Notes: generated from the letters alone by a model not told the origin. A stretch of 64,000 nucleotides of DNA from Hasllibacter sp. MH4015 (GCF_020177575.1 NZ_JAHTBK010000001.1:248001-312000), one strand, 5' to 3'. Counted from the first letter of the stretch, positions 1 through 10,029 are shown. Program-made: numbers and translations.

Positions 1-762
1 GCGCTCATCCCGATCTTCCGCCATCACGGCGGCCTGGCGCGGCCCGCCTTGCCCGACATGGCGCTGGACCTGCGCCCGATTCTGGGCCTGGCCGCGCCCG
101 CGATCCTCACGCAACTGGCCACGCCCATCGGGCAGGCCTACGTCACACGCTCCATGTCGGAATTCGGCGAAGACGCCGTGGCGGGCATGGCCATCGTCGC
201 GCGCCTGACGCCCGTAGCCTTCGGCGTGCTCTTCGCGCTCAGCGGCGCGGTCGGCCCGATCGTGGGGCAGAATTTCGGCGCGGGCCTGCAAGATCGCGTG
301 CGCCGCACCTATACCGAGGCGCTGCTGTTCACCGCCATCGTGGTTGTCGTCATGGCTGCCCTGCTCTTCGCGCTGCGTGCCCCCATTGCCAACATGTTTG
401 GCGCCGAGGGGGAGGCGCGCGACCTGGTCTTCCTCTTCTGTGGCCCCCTGGCGCTTGCGTTCTTCTTCAACGGAATGCTGTTCGTCTCCAACGCCAGCTT
501 CAACAATCTGGGCCACCCCTTCACCTCCACCTGGGTGAATTGGGGGCGGCACACGATCGGCACGATCATCCCGGTGATCCTCTTCTCCGCGTGGCTGGGG
601 GCGGAGGGGGTGCTGATCGGCCAGGCGGTCGGCGGCGTGGTCTTCGGGCTCCTGTCCGCCGTGCTGGTGCGCCGGATCATGGACCGCGCGCCCGACGCCC
701 CGCCGCGTGATCCCTTCGCCCGCCAGATCCGCCAGATCACGCTCTTCCACCACCGGCGCTAG
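1..762 (+). CDS. MATE family efflux transporter, C-terminal part (5' end outside window)
   Basis: The frame is open from base 1 without a convincing start, so about 253 C-terminal residues of a longer protein are seen; MATE proteins are usually about 450 aa. The visible part has repeated hydrophobic segments, roughly six membrane helices, and a GPIVGQNFGAG stretch like the GQxxGA motif opening the second MATE half. The family exports cationic drugs or metabolites across the inner membrane in exchange for Na+ or H+. The Arg/Asp/Pro-rich tail is cytoplasmic by inference. Substrate cannot be told from sequence. Confidence 0.85.
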   Translation, partial: ALIPIFRHHGGLARPALPDMALDLRPILGLAAPAILTQLATPIGQAYVTRSMSEFGEDAVAGMAIVARLTPVAFGVLFALSGAVGPIVGQNFGAGLQDRVRRTYTEALLFTAIVVVVMAALLFALRAPIANMFGAEGEARDLVFLFCGPLALAFFFNGMLFVSNASFNNLGHPFTSTWVNWGRHTIGTIIPVILFSAWLGAEGVLIGQAVGGVVFGLLSAVLVRRIMDRAPDAPPRDPFARQIRQITLFHHRR

Positions 763-844
763 AACGGGGTTAACAAATTAATTGGAACCTTTTGTGTCAC
801 CGGGCGGTTGACCCAACAGACATGACACACAGGAGCTAAATCCA

Positions 845-1033
845 ATGGAATATGGTATCTTCGGCTTGATCGTCCTGATCGCCAACATCTACGCGATCTT
901 CAAGACCTGGACCTCTGCCGCCTCCACGCTGGCCAAGGTCATCTGGACCGTCGTTATCCTGGTCCTGCCGATCCTGGGCTTCATCGCCTGGCTGATCGCC
1001 GGTCCCAAAGGCGGCGACTCGATCAACGTGTAA
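845..1033 (+). CDS. Small PLDc_N-type membrane protein (62 aa)
   Basis: Starts at ATG behind an AGGAG ribosome site about 9 bases upstream. Two hydrophobic helices (about residues 4-19 and 30-50) are joined by a short polar linker, ending in a short Gly/Lys tail. This two-helix layout with a WxxxxLxxPxxG-like second helix matches the PLDc_N (phospholipase D-nuclease N-terminal) domain, which often stands alone as a small inner-membrane protein of unknown role. It is convergent with the GNAT gene, with a strong terminator between them. Confidence 0.75.
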   Translation: MEYGIFGLIVLIANIYAIFKTWTSAASTLAKVIWTVVILVLPILGFIAWLIAGPKGGDSINV

Positions 1034-1042
1034 ACGCCTGAC

Positions 1043-1095
1043 ACGCAAATCAAAGGCCATCCGCGGCGGAAAAGCTGCGGGTGGCCCTTTTGCGT
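1043..1095. terminator. Bidirectional terminator between convergent genes
   Basis: Long imperfect inverted repeat: the left part ACGCAAA...AAAGGCCATCCGC pairs with GCGGGTGGCCC...TTTTGCGT on the right. The outer A-run and T-run make it a plausible intrinsic terminator on both strands, serving the PLDc_N gene (+) and the GNAT gene (-). Confidence 0.75.
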
Positions 1096-1143
1096 GGGCG
1101 GTCCGGCTCGGGCGTCGATGCCATTCCTCCAAGCCCGCTTTCG

Positions 1144-1659
1144 CTATGAACCGGGCGTCTGCACGCCCATCGGCAGGACACGGCCCCACCGGGTTTCCAT
1201 CTCAGGGCCGATCGCACGGAACCCGGCCTTCTCGTAGGCACGGATCGCGCGCGTGTTGTCGGGATGCGGATCGGTGGCGACCATCGGCACGCCCTCGCGG
1301 AACAGCATCTCGGTGAACGCGCGAAGGAAACCGGGACCGTGCCCTTGCCCAAGGTGATCCGGCGGCCCGATGAACTGGTCCACCCCGCGCGATCCCTCCG
1401 GCAGATGGTGGAAGTGATGGTCGAAATCCCATCCCCGGACCGTGTAGGCTTGCAGGTAGGCGAACGGTGCGCCGTCGGTTGAGACGACCCACAATGCAAG
1501 GCGCGGATCGTCCAGATCGTCCTGGTCGAACAGCACGTCCTTGTCCCACCATTGCGCGACATGGGGCAGGGCCTTCCACCCCTCCAGCATCGGCAAGTCT
1601 TCGAGTTTCGCGGCAGTGAACGTATAGGCGGGCGGCACGATCGGGGCGTCCGCGCTCAC
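1144..1659 (-). CDS. GNAT family N-acetyltransferase
   Basis: About 171 aa from a GTG at 1659 that overlaps the dacB stop as GTGA, implying translational coupling; a GTG at 1677 is the alternative. The N-terminal LPHVAQWWDKD segment and the C-terminal PDNTRAIRAYEKAGF stretch are typical of GNAT proteins of the aminoglycoside 6'-acetyltransferase-like group; the loop around GPPDHLGQGHGPGFL is the acetyl-CoA-binding motif A. It should transfer acetyl from acetyl-CoA to an amine, possibly an aminoglycoside, but the acceptor cannot be fixed from sequence. Confidence 0.8.
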   Translation of the reverse strand: MSADAPIVPPAYTFTAAKLEDLPMLEGWKALPHVAQWWDKDVLFDQDDLDDPRLALWVVSTDGAPFAYLQAYTVRGWDFDHHFHHLPEGSRGVDQFIGPPDHLGQGHGPGFLRAFTEMLFREGVPMVATDPHPDNTRAIRAYEKAGFRAIGPEMETRWGRVLPMGVQTPGS

Positions 1660-3137
1660 GCGAAAACCACGCCCCACCGCTCGATCAGCGCCTGTTGCAG
1701 GCGTTTAGCGGCGCGGTTGTAGGTGCGGGTGCCTTGGGGCCGTTCCCTGTCGCCTTCGGGGATCGCATCGCGCCGGTCCATATCCGCACAGAAGATCGTG
1801 AAGGCCAGGTCGCGGCCCGATGGCGCGCGGGCATATCCGGCCAGCGTGGAGACGAAATTGAGCGTGCCGGTCTTGGCCACGACCTCGATCGGGTGATTTT
1901 CGATCACGTTGCCGCCCTCGTCCCGCATGGGGATGTCTTTCATCAGGTTGCGCAAGCGGCTGGACGGCCCGGCATTGATAAGTGCATGGGTCATGTCCTG
2001 TGGCCGGATGCGAGAGCCGACGCCAAGCCCGGAATGATCCACGAAGCTCACATTGCGCGCGCCCAGGCGTTCGCGCATCCACGCGCCCATGGCCGCACCC
2101 GATTCGGGCAGGCTCGATGGTCGCGTCCCGCCCGCCTGCGTCGCCATCAGCCCGATGACCTCCGCCGTCAGGTTGGTGGACCAACGCATCATCCCGCGCA
2201 GGATCTCGTCCAGCGGGGCGGATGTATGCTCGACCAGCACAAGCGCGGTCTCCGGCGCGGCGGTCTCGTAGGTGGGGGAGGACAGGCGCACGCCCTGATC
2301 GGCCATCAGCGTCTGGAACACCTCCGCCATGTAGGCCGCTGGACGCCGGACGGGGAGCCAGCGGGATCCGGCATTGCCCAATGCGCCGCGCGCGACGGTC
2401 CACGCATCGTGGCTTTCGGCGTCGGTATAGGTATAGACCGGCACCGTCCGCTCCTCGATCCGCATCCGCGACACGCGCACGGCGGGCCGCAGGCTGGCCG
2501 AGCGGGCATCCATCGAAATCGTGTAATCCTCGCCTTCCCGCTCCCACTCGAAATGGACGCGGTTGAAGTTGAGGTTCAGGGCGGAGATTGCGGGATTGTA
2601 CCCCACATGGGGTAGCTGCCCCGGGTCGATCTGCCATATCTCGGGCAGGGCGCCCGTGGCCACGCGGAACCGGCCCGTCACTTCCGTGACGCCCGCCGCC
2701 GCCAATTGCTGCGCCATCCCGGCCAGCGCATCGGTGTCGAAGATCGGATCGCCCGACCCGACCAGCCACAAGTCGCCGTCCAGCCGCCCCTCGCTCAACA
2801 CGCCGTCCGAGACCAAGCGCGTGCGGAACCGATATCCCGGCCCCAACCGGTCCAGCGCATAGGCGCAGGACACCGCCTTGGCCACGGAAGCGGGTGGCAA
2901 CGGGTAAAGCGGGTTCACGACCTCCAGCATTTCGCCGGTCAGCGCATCGGCCACGGCGAAGCCGACCCGCCCGCCCAAGCCCGCCTCCCGGATCAGGTCG
3001 GCGGCGTCGGGGATAGTGCGCGCCTCGAATCCCAGCGGGCGCACCAACGGGCGCAACGATCGCTCCGGCGCGGCGGCCCAAGCGGTCGTCGCGGTACTTG
3101 CTAATAGTCCGCCGGCAAAGAATCGTCTGGAAATCAT
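1656..3137 (-). CDS. dacB: D-alanyl-D-alanine carboxypeptidase/endopeptidase (PBP4, peptidase S13)
   Basis: 493 aa with an N-terminal RRFF signal peptide (possible Tat type) cleaved near AWA-AAP. The three penicillin-binding motifs are present: SVAK (Ser84/Lys87), STN (320-322) and KTG (422-424). The long stretch between the first two is the extra domain typical of the S13 class. Known family role: periplasmic removal of the terminal D-Ala and cleavage of D-Ala-mDAP cross-links in peptidoglycan. First gene of a two-gene unit with the GNAT gene. Confidence 0.93.
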   Translation of the reverse strand: MISRRFFAGGLLASTATTAWAAAPERSLRPLVRPLGFEARTIPDAADLIREAGLGGRVGFAVADALTGEMLEVVNPLYPLPPASVAKAVSCAYALDRLGPGYRFRTRLVSDGVLSEGRLDGDLWLVGSGDPIFDTDALAGMAQQLAAAGVTEVTGRFRVATGALPEIWQIDPGQLPHVGYNPAISALNLNFNRVHFEWEREGEDYTISMDARSASLRPAVRVSRMRIEERTVPVYTYTDAESHDAWTVARGALGNAGSRWLPVRRPAAYMAEVFQTLMADQGVRLSSPTYETAAPETALVLVEHTSAPLDEILRGMMRWSTNLTAEVIGLMATQAGGTRPSSLPESGAAMGAWMRERLGARNVSFVDHSGLGVGSRIRPQDMTHALINAGPSSRLRNLMKDIPMRDEGGNVIENHPIEVVAKTGTLNFVSTLAGYARAPSGRDLAFTIFCADMDRRDAIPEGDRERPQGTRTYNRAAKRLQQALIERWGVVFA

Positions 3138-3272
3138 GTTGTCACAATGTCTGGCAGCACGGCACAGAATACCTTGACCCGACCATGACGCTCAACCCCC
3201 GGATGTGACACGATTTTGTGCAGGCCCCTTCGGGGTTTCCAGACTTGCACCGGCGCGATAGGGCGTTGATCC

Positions 3273-4133
3273 ATGGACGCTCCGACCCCGCATAGCGCAA
3301 CCCTGCGCGCGCTGCCGCTGATGCTGGTGGCGATGGCTTTTATCCCCGCAGGCGATAGCGCGGGAAAATTACTGACCGATGAATTGGGTGTCGCGCCAGT
3401 TTTCGTGGCGTGGACGCGCTTTGCGCTCGGTGCGCTGATGATCGCGCCGTTCGCGTGGTCCGCCACGCAGGCGCGGCTCTTCACCGATTGGCGCGTCTGG
3501 TTGCGCGCGCTGATGCTCGTGGGTGGCATCACCTCCATCCTCACCGCGCTCGGGACGGAGCCCGTGGCGAATGTCTTCGGCGCCTTCTTCGTGGGGCCCA
3601 TCGTGTCGTGGCTCCTGTCCGTGTGGCTTCTGCGAGAGCCGTTTTCGGCCCGTCGCCTCGGCCTGATCTGCCTCGGATTCGTGGGCGTGATCCTTGTGGT
3701 CAAACCGGGCTTCGGCATGACGCCGGGCCTCGGTTTTGCGGTTCTCGCGGGGCTTTTCTACGGCCTTTATCTGGTGATGAGCCGCTGGATGGCCGATGTC
3801 GCGCCGCCCCGGGCGCTGCTGCTGTCGCAACTGGCCATAGGCGGGGTGGTCCTTGCACTGCCCGGTCTGCTGACAGTGCCGGAAATCACGGGCCGCGTCG
3901 CTGTCCTGACACTGGTATCGGCGTTCTGCTCCATGGCGGGGAATTTCCTGCTCATCATCGCCTACCGGTGGGCGCAGGCAAGCCACATGGCCCCCTTCGT
4001 CTATACGCAGCTGATCTGGGCCACCCTCTTTGGATGGGTGATCTTCGCCACGCTCCCGGACGGTCTGTCACTGGTAGGGCTGGCGCTTCTGGTGGCGTCG
4101 GGCCTTGCGTCGCTGGCGGTGCGCCGCGGGTAG
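3273..4133 (+). CDS. DMT family (EamA) transporter
   Basis: 286 aa and strongly hydrophobic, with about ten predicted membrane helices in two EamA repeats of five. The conserved end of the first repeat is seen (SVWLLREPFSARRLGLICLG, then VGVILVVKPG), and in the second repeat YTQLIWATLFGWVIF. Inner-membrane metabolite exporters of this type move amino acids, nucleobases or related compounds; the substrate here is unknown. Divergent from dacB across about 135 bases that must hold both promoters. Confidence 0.87.
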   Translation: MDAPTPHSATLRALPLMLVAMAFIPAGDSAGKLLTDELGVAPVFVAWTRFALGALMIAPFAWSATQARLFTDWRVWLRALMLVGGITSILTALGTEPVANVFGAFFVGPIVSWLLSVWLLREPFSARRLGLICLGFVGVILVVKPGFGMTPGLGFAVLAGLFYGLYLVMSRWMADVAPPRALLLSQLAIGGVVLALPGLLTVPEITGRVAVLTLVSAFCSMAGNFLLIIAYRWAQASHMAPFVYTQLIWATLFGWVIFATLPDGLSLVGLALLVASGLASLAVRRG

Positions 4134-4153
4134 CGAACGGACCGGGGCCGCCC

Positions 4154-4756
4154 CTATCCCCAATCGCCCCGCGCGCGGATCGCGGAACTGGACACGTCCA
4201 GCATCGGCACGTTCAGGAAACACCACGCCGGCGCCTCCATCCGTCCCAGAAGATGCGCGGCGGCGGCGGGCAGCTTCGCCCCGCGAAACCGCTGTGCCGC
4301 CACCGAAGTCCGCGCCGAGATCCGCTGACCGGGGCGCGCCAGAACTCCAACCGGCACCCGCTGCATGATCTGGTCCCAATCCTGCCAATGGTGGAACTGC
4401 GCCAGGTTATCCGCCCCCATGAGCCAGACGAAATGCACGCCGGGATAAAGCGCCTGCAAACGCGCGATCGTCTGGGCCGTGTACCTCGTGCCAAGCCGCG
4501 CCTCGATATCCGTGACCTCCACGCGCGGATGGCGCACCAGCGCGCGGGCGGCCTCCATCCGGCGGGGCAGGGCGACGGGGCCACGGGATTTCAGCGGATT
4601 GCCCGGAGAGACAAGCCACCACACCCGGTCCAGCCCGAAGCGTTTCAACGCCTCCCGGCTGACATGGACATGACCCCTGTGGGGGGGATCGAACGACCCC
4701 CCGAACAGGCCGATCACTTGACCCGGCAGGGCAAGGGGCAGGGTGTGGCGCAACAC
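4154..4756 (-). CDS. nadD: Nicotinate-nucleotide adenylyltransferase
   Basis: 200 aa from GTG at 4756, with a GAAAGG ribosome site seven bases upstream. The nucleotidyltransferase signature [11 protein letters not shown] is at residues 19-29 with the HxxH histidines 26 and 29, and the C-terminal SSSAIRAR matches the ISSTxIR adenylate-binding motif. It converts nicotinate mononucleotide plus ATP to deamido-NAD in NAD synthesis. Ends only about 20 bases from the convergent DMT gene. Confidence 0.93.
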   Translation of the reverse strand: MLRHTLPLALPGQVIGLFGGSFDPPHRGHVHVSREALKRFGLDRVWWLVSPGNPLKSRGPVALPRRMEAARALVRHPRVEVTDIEARLGTRYTAQTIARLQALYPGVHFVWLMGADNLAQFHHWQDWDQIMQRVPVGVLARPGQRISARTSVAAQRFRGAKLPAAAAHLLGRMEAPAWCFLNVPMLDVSSSAIRARGDWG

Positions 4757-4837
4757 TTCACGGCCTTTCGCGACGGTCGCGTCTTGATGGGGACAATGGG
4801 GGAAGCTGTCAATCGACGCGCCCCCCGCCCCCTCCGG

Positions 4838-5047
4838 TCACAACAGGCGGAATGGATCGCGCAGGTTGGGCGGATCCTTGGCGCTGTGTCGGGCCGTCTC
4901 GTCGGGCAACAGGCCGATATCACGCCGCAGGTAATCGGGCACATCCTGCGCCCGAACGCGCGGTCCCTTGCTCTTGGGACGCGCGCGCAGGGTCAGCAAG
5001 GCGCGCAGCCGCGCCAAGGGGGACAGTCTCGTGAACTTGGTATGCAT
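4838..5047 (-). CDS. DUF1127-like small basic protein (69 aa)
   Basis: ATG at 5047 preceded by AGAGGAAAG. The basic N-terminal half is rich in Arg/Lys; the second half carries VPDYLRRDIGLLPDE, which resembles the DUF1127 core ending in RRDIGL. DUF1127 proteins are short alphaproteobacterial proteins linked to RNA turnover and stress in a few species; the assignment rests on this one motif. It lies 80 bases upstream of nadD in the same direction and may share its transcript. Confidence 0.65.
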   Translation of the reverse strand: MHTKFTRLSPLARLRALLTLRARPKSKGPRVRAQDVPDYLRRDIGLLPDETARHSAKDPPNLRDPFRLL

Positions 5048-5477
5048 CGTGCTTTCCTCTGGATGGGAAAGCCGCCGCGCAAATCGGACATTCGTTCAGC
5101 ACAAGACCTTGCAGGAGATGGACAAAAGAAAAGGCCGCTTGCGGGCGGCCTTCGGGGTTGGATGCCATGCATCCGCCGTTGACCGCGCCTTCAGGGGGCG
5201 AGCACTGCGCCAGACGCGCAGATCGGGAACGGACGGAGGGTCATCATGGCAATCACTTTCATACAGTCGGTTTCGTGTGGCCGTACCGCTATCGCCTTGG
5301 CTGTCGTAGGGTCAACCTGTTCCTTACCGGTTCCTCCAATCGGCGATGTTCCACCTGCCGCATCCCGACGATCGGGCCAATTTGACCGAAATCCTTGGCA
5401 GTTTGTCGGTCCGCAATCCCACGCCCTTAACCCTCGCTTTGCGTCACGGCGCCTAGATTGCGCATCTGCGAAATGCT
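5048..5477. other. Gene-free stretch of about 430 bases between divergent genes
   Basis: Apart from the minus-strand terminator at 5131-5152 I see no convincing gene. A 23-codon minus-strand ORF (5191-5262, product beginning MKVIAMMTLRP) ends about 40 bases before the terminator but has no clear ribosome site. The right part must hold promoters for the c-di-GMP gene (+). Plus-strand ORFs here look like chance reading frames with poor composition. Confidence 0.5.
5131..5152 (-). terminator. Intrinsic terminator on the minus strand, upstream gene unknown
   Basis: Perfect 8-bp stem AAGGCCGC/GCGGCCTT with a 6-base loop. On the minus strand it is followed by TTTTCTTTTG, a proper U-tract. No recognised gene ends there, so it may close a short RNA or a very short ORF started further right (see 5048-5477). 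Confidence 0.65.
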
Positions 5478-7445
5478 GTGTCGGGGCCGGATCGAATGCA
5501 TCAAATGTTCAGTGTGCCGTGGTCTCTCGCGCCGAATTTCCTCGGGCTCGATCCGCGTGAACAACTGATCGGCCTGGAACTGATGCTGATCGTGCTGCTG
5601 GCGACGAATATCGTCGTGCTTTTGATGAAGCTGCGCGTCACCCGCAATGCCCGTCTGTCCTTGCAGGAGGTTGAGGACACGCTCGAAGATGTCTCGGCGC
5701 AGGAGGCGGTTCTGCGCGAAGTGGCAAAGCACGCCAATGACGGGCTGGTCTACCAGGACATGAACGCGCGTATCCTGTGGGCCAACCCCGCCTATTGCCG
5801 GACCATGGGGTGGGAGCTTGAGGATATTCTCGGCCGCCGCCCGCAGGAATTCTGCTTCCCCGAAGAGGTGCGCCCGACCGCTGAAGAGGTGGAGAATTTC
5901 GTCTTCGACCCGGAAAGCTACGAATTCAAGCAACTGGTTCGCCGCCTGAATATCCGCAAGAACGGCGAACGGTTCTGGCATGAATTCAACCTGTCGCTGG
6001 TGGAGCCGCGACCGGGGGATCGCCGCGTGATCCTCGTGTCACGGGATGTGACCCCTCAGGTGCTGCGGGAACAGGAACTCGAACGCGCGCGCGCGGAATT
6101 GCACCACGCCGCCCATCACGATGCATTGACCGGGCTGAACAACCGCACGGCCTTTCTCGATGCGACCGACAGGATTCTTTCCGCACCCCGCGCGCAGGAT
6201 CGGACGATGGGGCTGCTCTATATCGACCTCGACCATTTCAAGGCGGTCAACGACACCCATGGCCACGGGGCCGGGGACAGGCTTCTGTGCCATGTCGCCG
6301 CCGCCATTCGCGCCATGTTGGGGGAGCGGGATCTGGCCTGCCGCATGGGCGGGGACGAATTTGTCGTGGCCTGCCCGGGCGTGACGGATTTCGACACGCT
6401 GCAACACGTGGCCGATGGCCTGCTTGACCGCATTCGCACGCCGATCCCTTGGGGTGAAACGACGCTTGTGTGCAACGCCTCACTCGGTATCGCGCTCAGC
6501 GACGGCATGGCCATGACGGCGGAAGATCTGATCCGCTCCGCCGATTTCGCATTGTACGAGGCAAAGCGCCCCGGCGCGCCCAATATCGCGCGCTACGACG
6601 CCGAACTGCACAGCCGTCAGGAGGCCGAGAATGCCCTGATGGAGGAATTCGCCACCTGTCTGGACCGCGATGCGGTCGATTTCGTCTATCAGCCGATCCT
6701 CGATGCGCGCACCGGCAAGATCCGCTCTTTCGAAACGCTCGCCCGCTGGACCCGCGAAAGCGGAGAGGTCGTGGCCCCCGACCGGTTCCTGCCCTACGCC
6801 GCCCGGCTCAATCGCATGGCCGATATCGACTTCGCCGCGATCCGCGCGACCTCCGCCCTCGTGGCCGACCTGGAAAAGCGCGGCCATCGCATCCGCGGCG
6901 CCTTCAACACCTCGTCCGAGGCTTTGGCCCACCCCGATTTCATGGCGCGCCTGGAATTCGAGGCGCGGGAGGCCGGCCTGTCGTCCGAGGCGCTGGTGGC
7001 GGAGGTTCTGGAGACCACCTTCTTCGGCCCCGACACCACCGACTCCCTCGCCGCCGCGCGCATCAACGAACTCCGCAAGCAAGGCTTCTCCGTCTATCTC
7101 GACGATTTCGGCGTCGGTTACGCGGGCCTCGCCCATCTCGGCCAACTGGATGTCAGCGGCGTCAAGCTGGACCGCAGCCTTGTCGCCAATGTCGTCCACG
7201 ACCGCTCCGCCCGCATCATCACCACCTCCATCCTGCGGCTCTGTGACGAGCTTGGCGTCGGCACCCTGGCCGAGGGGATCGAGACCGCCGAACAGGCCGA
7301 ATTCCTCTATCGCCACGGCTGCTATCGCCTCCAGGGCTTCGGCATCGCCCGCCCCATGCCGCGCGACGACGTCATCGCCCTCGTGGAATCCGGCGCCCCC
7401 ATCGTCATCCCCTCCGAAGGCAGCCAGATCCCCCGCAGCGCCTGA
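5478..7445 (+). CDS. PAS-GGDEF-EAL c-di-GMP turnover protein, membrane anchored
   Basis: 655 aa if GTG 5478 is the start; ATG 5496 is equally possible because neither has a strong ribosome site. One membrane helix (about 32-50), a coiled linker, a PAS domain (about 75-190), a GGDEF domain with intact GGDEF at 291-295, and an EAL domain. The EAL motif reads ETL (419-421), but the metal-binding and catalytic residues seem kept (NTSSEAL, EVLET, DDFGVGY, VKLDR, AEGIET, QGF). The protein could therefore both make and degrade c-di-GMP; which activity dominates is not visible. Confidence 0.9.
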   Translation: MSGPDRMHQMFSVPWSLAPNFLGLDPREQLIGLELMLIVLLATNIVVLLMKLRVTRNARLSLQEVEDTLEDVSAQEAVLREVAKHANDGLVYQDMNARILWANPAYCRTMGWELEDILGRRPQEFCFPEEVRPTAEEVENFVFDPESYEFKQLVRRLNIRKNGERFWHEFNLSLVEPRPGDRRVILVSRDVTPQVLREQELERARAELHHAAHHDALTGLNNRTAFLDATDRILSAPRAQDRTMGLLYIDLDHFKAVNDTHGHGAGDRLLCHVAAAIRAMLGERDLACRMGGDEFVVACPGVTDFDTLQHVADGLLDRIRTPIPWGETTLVCNASLGIALSDGMAMTAEDLIRSADFALYEAKRPGAPNIARYDAELHSRQEAENALMEEFATCLDRDAVDFVYQPILDARTGKIRSFETLARWTRESGEVVAPDRFLPYAARLNRMADIDFAAIRATSALVADLEKRGHRIRGAFNTSSEALAHPDFMARLEFEAREAGLSSEALVAEVLETTFFGPDTTDSLAAARINELRKQGFSVYLDDFGVGYAGLAHLGQLDVSGVKLDRSLVANVVHDRSARIITTSILRLCDELGVGTLAEGIETAEQAEFLYRHGCYRLQGFGIARPMPRDDVIALVESGAPIVIPSEGSQIPRSA

Positions 7446-7524
7446 CCGCGCGCCCCCGATTGCCGATCCCCGCGCGGCCCGATAGAACCCCGGCAGTCAC
7501 GTCATTCGCAAGGGGAAGCGCGCC

Positions 7525-9180
<1,656 letters not shown>

Positions 9181-9254
9181 GGATCTCAATTCTTGGAGCT
9201 GCCAGCGTGGGTCATGCCGCCAGCTGCGCATAACTGATTGGTGAGGATTGCATA

Positions 9255-9266
9255 CGATTGCAATCG
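9255..9266. repeat. 12-bp perfect palindrome CGATTGCAATCG
   Basis: Perfect inverted repeat in the AT-richer stretch after ettA. It could be a protein-binding site; no adjacent gene start supports this directly. The remainder of 9181-9348 shows no gene. Confidence 0.4.
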
Positions 9267-9348
9267 ACTGCCATTGAATCCCGAGCGATGTGATTGCTTT
9301 GCAGCCGACGTCAGTGGTCAGTAGACAAAAACAGAGGAGCCGAGTCCT

Positions 9349-9389
9349 AACAAAAGACGGCAAAACACCCAATATCGGGTTCTTTTGTT
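9349..9389. repeat. Hairpin with two-part stem (AACAAAAGA ... TCTTTTGTT)
   Basis: Outer arms AACAAAAGA (9349-9357) and TCTTTTGTT (9381-9389), inner arms ACCC (9367-9370) and GGGT (9377-9380). It reads as a hairpin followed by a partly T-rich right arm. It could end a transcript from the left or fold in the leader of the 25-codon ORF downstream. Confidence 0.5.
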
Positions 9390-9406
9390 GCGCACCTAAA
9401 TCGGTA

Positions 9407-9440
9407 TTGTGAGGGTGTTGTTGACGCAACACCCTCACAA
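9407..9440. repeat. Perfect 14-bp inverted repeat in the leader of a 25-codon ORF
   Basis: TTGTGAGGGTGTTG (9407-9420) and CAACACCCTCACAA (9427-9440) pair without mismatch around a 6-base loop TTGACG. The right arm ends two bases before the GGAGA ribosome site of the ORF at 9453, so the structure is well placed as an operator or as a leader RNA hairpin. There is no T-run after it, which argues against a simple terminator. Confidence 0.65.
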
Positions 9441-9452
9441 CTGGAGACACCC

Positions 9453-9530
9453 ATGTTCTACGCGATCGTTGGATGCCTCTATCTGGCGTTGGGCTTGGCA
9501 TACGTAGCCCACTTCGCCGGATTCTTTTGA
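9453..9530 (+). CDS. Predicted 25-aa single-helix membrane peptide
   Basis: ATG at 9453 behind TGGAGAC, stop TGA at 9528-9530. The product (MFYAIVGCLYLALGL then AYVAHFAGFF) is one continuous hydrophobic helix with aromatic ends, as expected for a membrane micropeptide. It is framed by a perfect 14-bp hairpin before and a perfect 11-bp hairpin after, so it has the look of a self-contained transcription unit. No family is recognised; translation is inferred from the ribosome site and composition. Confidence 0.5.
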   Translation: MFYAIVGCLYLALGLAYVAHFAGFF

Positions 9531-9539
9531 TGGTATCCT

Positions 9540-9564
9540 CAGGGGTCGCCGTCGGCGACCCCTG
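9540..9564. terminator. Hairpin after the 25-codon ORF (perfect 11-bp stem)
   Basis: CAGGGGTCGCC (9540-9550) and GGCGACCCCTG (9554-9564) around a GTC loop. It begins nine bases after the ORF stop. The following bases (AAACCGTCC) lack a T-run, so termination may be Rho-assisted or the hairpin may protect the 3' end. Confidence 0.55.
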
Positions 9565-9657
9565 AAACCGTCCTAAAAGCGGTTGCATTATACCATATAC
9601 TTATTTACCGCCATTATGAAGGATTTGTGATGACTTGCAACGATAGCGAAACAACAT

Positions 9658-10011
9658 ATGGCGGATACGACAAACGAGGTTCGGTTCCTGAGTGCAGTCG
9701 AGCTGACCGAAGAAATCACAGATCATAATGGTATTCAGACGACCCTTAAGCTATTTCAATGTGGAGTGTTCCACGTCTACAAGCTTGGTGGTCCGACTGG
9801 AAAAACCAAACTCACAGAAGAGCGATCTGCAAAAATCAGGTATCGTTTGTGTAGCTTGCTTCGAAGCCGCGGCATGACCATTGCGCAGGCCGGTGGGCAG
9901 ATTGCTACGGTGTGCGGAGATGAGGATGTAGTGATCACTACGTTTCTTGAGAATGGCGAAGACGACGACGATATTTATGACGCCTTAAAGGCAGAGATAG
10001 CCAAGTTGTAA
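9658..10011 (+). CDS. Orphan hypothetical protein, AT-richer than neighbours (117 aa)
   Basis: ATG at 9658; no strong ribosome site, and the nearest upstream ATGs are in other frames. The product is soluble, with a probable N-terminal beta-rich part (VRFLSAVELTEEITDHNG) and an acidic C-terminal segment (ENGEDDDDIYDALKAEIAKL) likely to be helical. No family is recognised. Codon choice and base composition are clearly less GC-rich than surrounding core genes, which with the REP/transposase debris just downstream suggests acquired DNA. Confidence 0.55.
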   Translation: MADTTNEVRFLSAVELTEEITDHNGIQTTLKLFQCGVFHVYKLGGPTGKTKLTEERSAKIRYRLCSLLRSRGMTIAQAGGQIATVCGDEDVVITTFLENGEDDDDIYDALKAEIAKL

Positions 10012-10029
10012 TTGATCCAATTTTGTAAA

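Noticed and set aside
766-844. Possible CtrA site (TTAACAAATTAA) before the PLDc_N gene
   Set aside because: The half-sites are only four bases apart, not the seven required.
4920-5168. 82-codon minus-strand ORF over the DUF1127 gene
   Set aside because: Overlaps the better supported DUF1127 frame and the terminator at 5131-5152; no ribosome site.
5246-5560. 104-codon plus-strand ORF before the c-di-GMP gene
   Set aside because: No ribosome site, odd composition, overlaps the start of the GGDEF/EAL gene in another frame.
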